DNA of 64,000 nucleotides from Planctomycetota bacterium (GTDB lineage: Bacteria; Planctomycetota; J058; JAJDCQ01). Below are positions 60,956 to 64,000 of this stretch, piece by piece. Under the pieces are notes generated by a model that saw only the letters and a program-made list of their open reading frames with translations, made no database searches and was not told where the DNA came from. Position 1 is the first letter of the stretch. Each line of letters starts with the position of its first letter. The stretch spans positions 86,029-150,028 of the forward strand of contig JAJDCQ010000213.1 of the NCBI GenBank assembly GCA_029260755.1. Direction: 5' to 3'. The position numbers were made by a program, and so were the translations under genes.

Positions 60956-61384
60956 CTAGGAGTCGCCGCCGCCACCCGCCGGAGCGCCGCCGCCGCCCGA
61001 GGGCGCGCTCGCGCCCTCGGAGCTACGGGGCGGGCCGTCGCCGCGAGGCGGGCCGTCGCCGCGAGGCGGGCCGCCGCGGTCGCCGTAGCCACCGCCGCCG
61101 CCACCACCGTAGCCGCCGCCGCCGCCTTCACGATCCCGGGGACCGCCGCGTCCGCGGAAGTTGCTGCGCCCGCGGGGCCGCTCGCGCGGATCGCCCTGGC
61201 GGACGAGCCACTCGCCGTCGGCGGTCTTGTAGAACGCCTCGGGGCAAGCCTTGCCGCCGCGCTTGAAGTGCTGCTCGCGGCACTCGCCGCCGCAAACGAC
61301 CGCCACCGTGCAGAACACCTTGCCCCGGTTGCGCTCCGCGTCGATCTTGCGGAGTCGGTCGCGCTTCTTCTTCTTCTTCGCCAA
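60956..61384 (-). CDS. Small basic, Cys-containing, Gly-rich protein
   Basis: The protein is 142 residues from TTG 61384, with GGAG about nine bases upstream, giving an N-terminus of MAKKKKKRDRLRKIDAER. ATG 61468 is in frame but has no ribosome site. Four cysteines (VFCTVAVVCGGEC and GKAC) form a possible small metal site near residues 24-47. The rest is Arg/Gly-rich with GGYGGG and GGPPRGDGP runs, similar in style to RNA-binding tails. I do not recognise a family. It is probably nucleic-acid binding (inference). Confidence 0.65.
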   Translation of the reverse strand: MAKKKKKRDRLRKIDAERNRGKVFCTVAVVCGGECREQHFKRGGKACPEAFYKTADGEWLVRQGDPRERPRGRSNFRGRGGPRDREGGGGGYGGGGGGGYGDRGGPPRGDGPPRGDGPPRSSEGASAPSGGGGAPAGGGGDS

Positions 61385-61529
61385 GAGGAACGTCTCCAAA
61401 GCGCCCGCTCGGGGCGCACAGCTCCAAATGCTAGCTCCGGCCGTGGACCGGACGGACGAGGGAGGCATTCTAGCGACCCGCCCCGCGTCATCAACCCCGA
61501 AGCGGTGGCGGCCTGGCTCGGTCGCGTCC

Positions 61530-61535
61530 TATAAT
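61530..61535 (+). promoter_or_regulatory. Perfect TATAAT -10 box
   Basis: TATAAT lies 11 bases before ATG 61547, so the transcript would have a leader of only about 5 bases. No -35 box is recognisable. Confidence 0.45.
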
Positions 61536-61546
61536 CTGCGGCCCTC

Positions 61547-62941
61547 ATGACCGAACCGCCCGCCAGCCCCGAGACGCCGCCGTCGCCCCCCGTGGGCGCC
61601 CGGCCGCGGCTCCGCTACGTCGAGGCGCAGCCGATCGAGGTCGAGGGACAGGAGATGGTCGCGATGCGCGACCCCGAGGGGATCGCCGACACGATCGCCC
61701 TCCCCGTGCCGCTCTTCTTCGTCGCGGCCCACCTCGACGGCGACCACGACCCGACCGCGATCCAGCTCGCGTTCCTGAAGCAGTTCGGGGCGATGCTCCC
61801 CCGCGAGCGCGTCGACGAGCTGATCGACCTGCTCGAGGCCAAGGGCTTCATCGACGGCCCCGGCTTCGATGCCCGGCGCAACGAGCAGCGGGAGGCGTTC
61901 CTCGCCCTGGCGACCCGCCCGGCGACCCACGGCGGGGCCTACGGCGGGACGACAGCCGAGGAGGTCGGCCCCTTCCTCGAGGACCAGTGGAGCCGCGAGG
62001 GTGGCCCCGGCGGCCCGCCGCGCCGGCTGTGGCCCGGGGCGGCCGCGGACGGGGACCCGGACGGGGACGCGGCGAGAGGCGGGCGTCTTCGCGCGTTCGT
62101 CGCCCCGCACATAGACCTCCACCGCGGCGGCGCCTGCTACGGCTGGACCTTTCGCGAGGTGGCCGAGACGCTGCCCGCCGACGCCGACACCTTCGTCGTG
62201 TTCGGGACGTGTCACGCCGGACAGGAGACCCTGTTCGCCCTCACCACGAAGGGCTACGAGACGCCGTTCGGGACGCTGGACCCCGACGACGAGCTCCTCC
62301 GCGAGGTGCTCGCGCGGTGCGACGGGAGCGAGGACCTCCTCGCCGACGAGATCTGCCACCGGAACGAGCACTCGATCGAGTTCCAGGCCCTCTACATCCA
62401 GTACATCCTTCGGAAGCGCGCCGAGGCCGGTCTGCCGCCGCCGGCGCGCCCGCCGCGCGCCCTCTTCGTCCTCTGCGGGTCGTTCCACCGGATGATCCTC
62501 GAGGGGAGCACCCCGAGCGCCCACCCCGACTTCCAGGCGTTCGTCGCCGCCCTCCACGCCGCCCTCGCCGCGCTCGACCGTCGCCCGGTGTTCGTCGCCG
62601 GAGCCGACCTCGCCCACGTCGGCGCGCGGTTCGGCGACGACGGTCTCCCCAAGACCCGGCTGGACGAGATCGGCGAGGCCGATCGGACGACGCTCGAGAA
62701 GGTCGTCGCCCTCGACCTCGACGCGTTCCACGCCGACATCGCGGCCGACCGCGACGCGCGCCGGATCTGCGGGCACGCGCCGATCGCGGCGCTCCTCGGG
62801 ACGCTCGCGTCCTGGCGGGGGGACGAGATCTCGGGGAGGCTGGTCCACTACGACCAGTGGTACGACGGCGAGTCGAGCGTGACCTACGCCGGGCTGACCT
62901 TCTTCGATGGCGAGCCGCCGGGAGAGAGCCCTGATGGGTGA
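61547..62941 (+). CDS. MEMO family protein (AmmeMemoRadiSam B-like) with N-terminal extension
   Basis: The protein is 464 residues, about 170 longer than MEMO1. The N-terminal part (about 20-130) has a PqqD/winged-helix-like look (AFLKQFGAMLPRERVDELID). The MEMO domain starts near 180: VAPHIDLHRGG (His188), VVFGTCHAGQE, HSIEFQALYIQ, FVLCGSFHRM and VAGADLAHVGARFGDD carry the His/Cys metal site. MEMO proteins bind metal and may be dioxygenase-like. The usual partners AmmeA and the radical SAM gene are absent here. The stop overlaps the nadC start. Confidence 0.88.
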   Translation: MTEPPASPETPPSPPVGARPRLRYVEAQPIEVEGQEMVAMRDPEGIADTIALPVPLFFVAAHLDGDHDPTAIQLAFLKQFGAMLPRERVDELIDLLEAKGFIDGPGFDARRNEQREAFLALATRPATHGGAYGGTTAEEVGPFLEDQWSREGGPGGPPRRLWPGAAADGDPDGDAARGGRLRAFVAPHIDLHRGGACYGWTFREVAETLPADADTFVVFGTCHAGQETLFALTTKGYETPFGTLDPDDELLREVLARCDGSEDLLADEICHRNEHSIEFQALYIQYILRKRAEAGLPPPARPPRALFVLCGSFHRMILEGSTPSAHPDFQAFVAALHAALAALDRRPVFVAGADLAHVGARFGDDGLPKTRLDEIGEADRTTLEKVVALDLDAFHADIAADRDARRICGHAPIAALLGTLASWRGDEISGRLVHYDQWYDGESSVTYAGLTFFDGEPPGESPDG

Positions 62942-63875
62942 GACCGACGAGACGAAGACCGACATGGACGGGGTCATCCTGCCGGGGACCCCGCCGTCGG
63001 ACGATCTCGAGCTCGACGCGTCGCGCGTCGGTCCCTTCCTCGAGGCCGCCCTCGCCGAGGACGTCGGCCCGGGCGACGTGACGACGAACGGCTGCGTCCC
63101 CGAGGAAGCGACGCTGCACGGCGCGCTCGTGCTCCGGGAGGACGGCGTCGTCTGCGGCGTCCCGCTCGTGGCGGCGGTCTTCGCGCAGCTCGACGCGCGC
63201 TGTCACGTCGAGGTCTCCGTCGTCGACGGCGCCAGGATCGACGCCGGCACCACCGTCGCCAGGGTGCGGGGGCCCGCCCGGGCGCTCCTCACCGGGGAGC
63301 GCGTCGGGCTCAACCTGCTCGGCCGTCTGTCGGGGATCGCCACCCTCACCCGGCGCTTCGTCGACGCGATCGAGGGGACCGACGCGGCGATCTACGACAC
63401 GCGCAAGACGACGCCCGGCCTCCGCTACCTGGAGCGCTACGCCGTGCGCAAGGGCGGCGGGATGAACCACCGCTTCGGCCTGTTCGATCAGGTGATGATC
63501 AAGGACAACCACCGCCGCATCCTGCGCGACGCCGGCGTCACCCTCGAGGAGGCGATCGCCGCCGCGCGCGATCGGGCGCCGCCCGACACGCCGATCGAGG
63601 TCGAGGCGGACACCGTCGAGGAGGCGCTCGCGGCGACGGCTGCCGGGGCCGACATCATCCTCCTCGACAACTTCGCCGCGCCCGCGCTGGCCGAGGCGGT
63701 GACGACCCTCTCGAAGGCGGCCATCAAGGGCGGGCGGAAGCCGCCGATCTTCGAGGCCTCGGGCGGCGTGAACCTCGACACCGTCCGCGGGCTGGCCGAG
63801 TCCGGAGTCGCGCGGATCAGCATCGGCGCCCTGACCCACTCCGCCCGGTCGCTGGACGTCGGTCTGGACCTGTAG
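62934..63875 (+). CDS. nadC: Nicotinate-nucleotide pyrophosphorylase (quinolinate phosphoribosyltransferase)
   Basis: The protein is 313 residues. It makes nicotinate mononucleotide from quinolinate and PRPP in NAD synthesis. The motifs are LAEDVGPGDVTTN, GERVGLNLLGRLSGIAT, the signature YDTRKTTPGLRYLERYAV, KGGGMNHRFGLFD and IEVEADTVEEA. The C-terminal SGGVNLDTVRG and ISIGALTHSA complete the barrel. ATG 62934 overlaps the MEMO stop by eight bases and has GGAGAG upstream; ATG 62964 is the alternative. The MEMO-nadC coupling implies a shared transcript. Confidence 0.93.
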   Translation: MGETDETKTDMDGVILPGTPPSDDLELDASRVGPFLEAALAEDVGPGDVTTNGCVPEEATLHGALVLREDGVVCGVPLVAAVFAQLDARCHVEVSVVDGARIDAGTTVARVRGPARALLTGERVGLNLLGRLSGIATLTRRFVDAIEGTDAAIYDTRKTTPGLRYLERYAVRKGGGMNHRFGLFDQVMIKDNHRRILRDAGVTLEEAIAAARDRAPPDTPIEVEADTVEEALAATAAGADIILLDNFAAPALAEAVTTLSKAAIKGGRKPPIFEASGGVNLDTVRGLAESGVARISIGALTHSARSLDVGLDL

Positions 63876-63965
63876 TGAGTCGCGTGGCCGAACCGTCAGA
63901 ATCCCAACACCTCGAGCGATCACAGCACCCCCATAAGTGGAACCCCAACAGCCGCTTACCCCCTA

Positions 63966-63995
63966 AGGGGTCAGGTCCAGTATTTTTAGCATTTA
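63966..63995. repeat. REP-like GGGGTCAGGTCCAG motif at window edge
   Basis: AGGGGTCAGGTCCAG is followed by an AT-rich TATTTTTAGCATTTA, unlike the rest of the window. It shares its 14-base core with the inverted pair at 54.2 kb. It may be one end of an element that continues past the window. Confidence 0.6.
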
Positions 63996-64000
63996 CGCGC

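Overview
The window is a GC-rich bacterial chromosome segment with 41 protein genes that I can support, and no rRNA, tRNA or CRISPR array that I can see. The gene content suggests a Planctomycetota-like organism, or another large-genome, high-GC environmental bacterium. The reasons are very many Hanks-type Ser/Thr kinases fused to WD40, FGE-sulfatase, TPR or FHA modules, a PQQ-type sugar dehydrogenase with a C-terminal CxxCH region, cupredoxin-like lipoproteins, a HEGFH peptidase with TPRs, and intergenic repeats built from iterated octamers. This is inference from gene content; no marker gene was placed on a tree.

Layout. 1-16.4 kb: a WD40 kinase (cut by the left edge), a DoxX protein, an FGE-domain kinase, a PQQ-type dehydrogenase, a thymidylate kinase-orotate phosphoribosyltransferase fusion, and a very large degenerate kinase with TPRs. 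16.6-19.2 kb: an ECF sigma operon whose two downstream genes encode membrane-bound cupredoxin-like proteins. 19.6-31.0 kb, all on the minus strand: metabolic and redox genes, namely a YdjM-type membrane hydrolase, an AidB-like acyl-CoA dehydrogenase, a HEGFH peptidase, a dihydrolipoamide dehydrogenase relative without its redox cysteines, a deiodinase-like selenoprotein with an in-frame UGA and a SECIS-like hairpin, mtnA, and a purE/purC/aminotransferase operon. 31.3-45.2 kb: a kinase island with four kinases, two membrane proteins, a pseudokinase carrying an L7/L12-like C-terminal domain, and a primary-type sigma factor. 45.8-53.9 kb: a DUF4388-type beta-propeller protein, a secreted TIM-barrel-like protein, an alpha/beta hydrolase and an FHA-pseudokinase. 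54.7-60.2 kb: an ABC1 kinase translationally coupled to three small membrane proteins, then a site-2 protease. 60.4-63.9 kb: rimP, a Cys/Gly-rich small protein, a MEMO-family protein and nadC.

How the genes work together. Nine Hanks-type kinase-like genes in 64 kb, at least two of them lacking catalytic residues, point to heavy phospho-signalling and scaffolding at the membrane; most have one or two membrane segments. Four-base start/stop overlaps show tight coupling in the ECF sigma operon, the purine operon and the ABC1 operon. The best leads for new biology are the selenoprotein, the Tmk-PyrE fusion, the ECF sigma-cupredoxin module, the pseudokinase with a ribosomal-protein-like tail, and the families of inverted repeats in the larger intergenic gaps.
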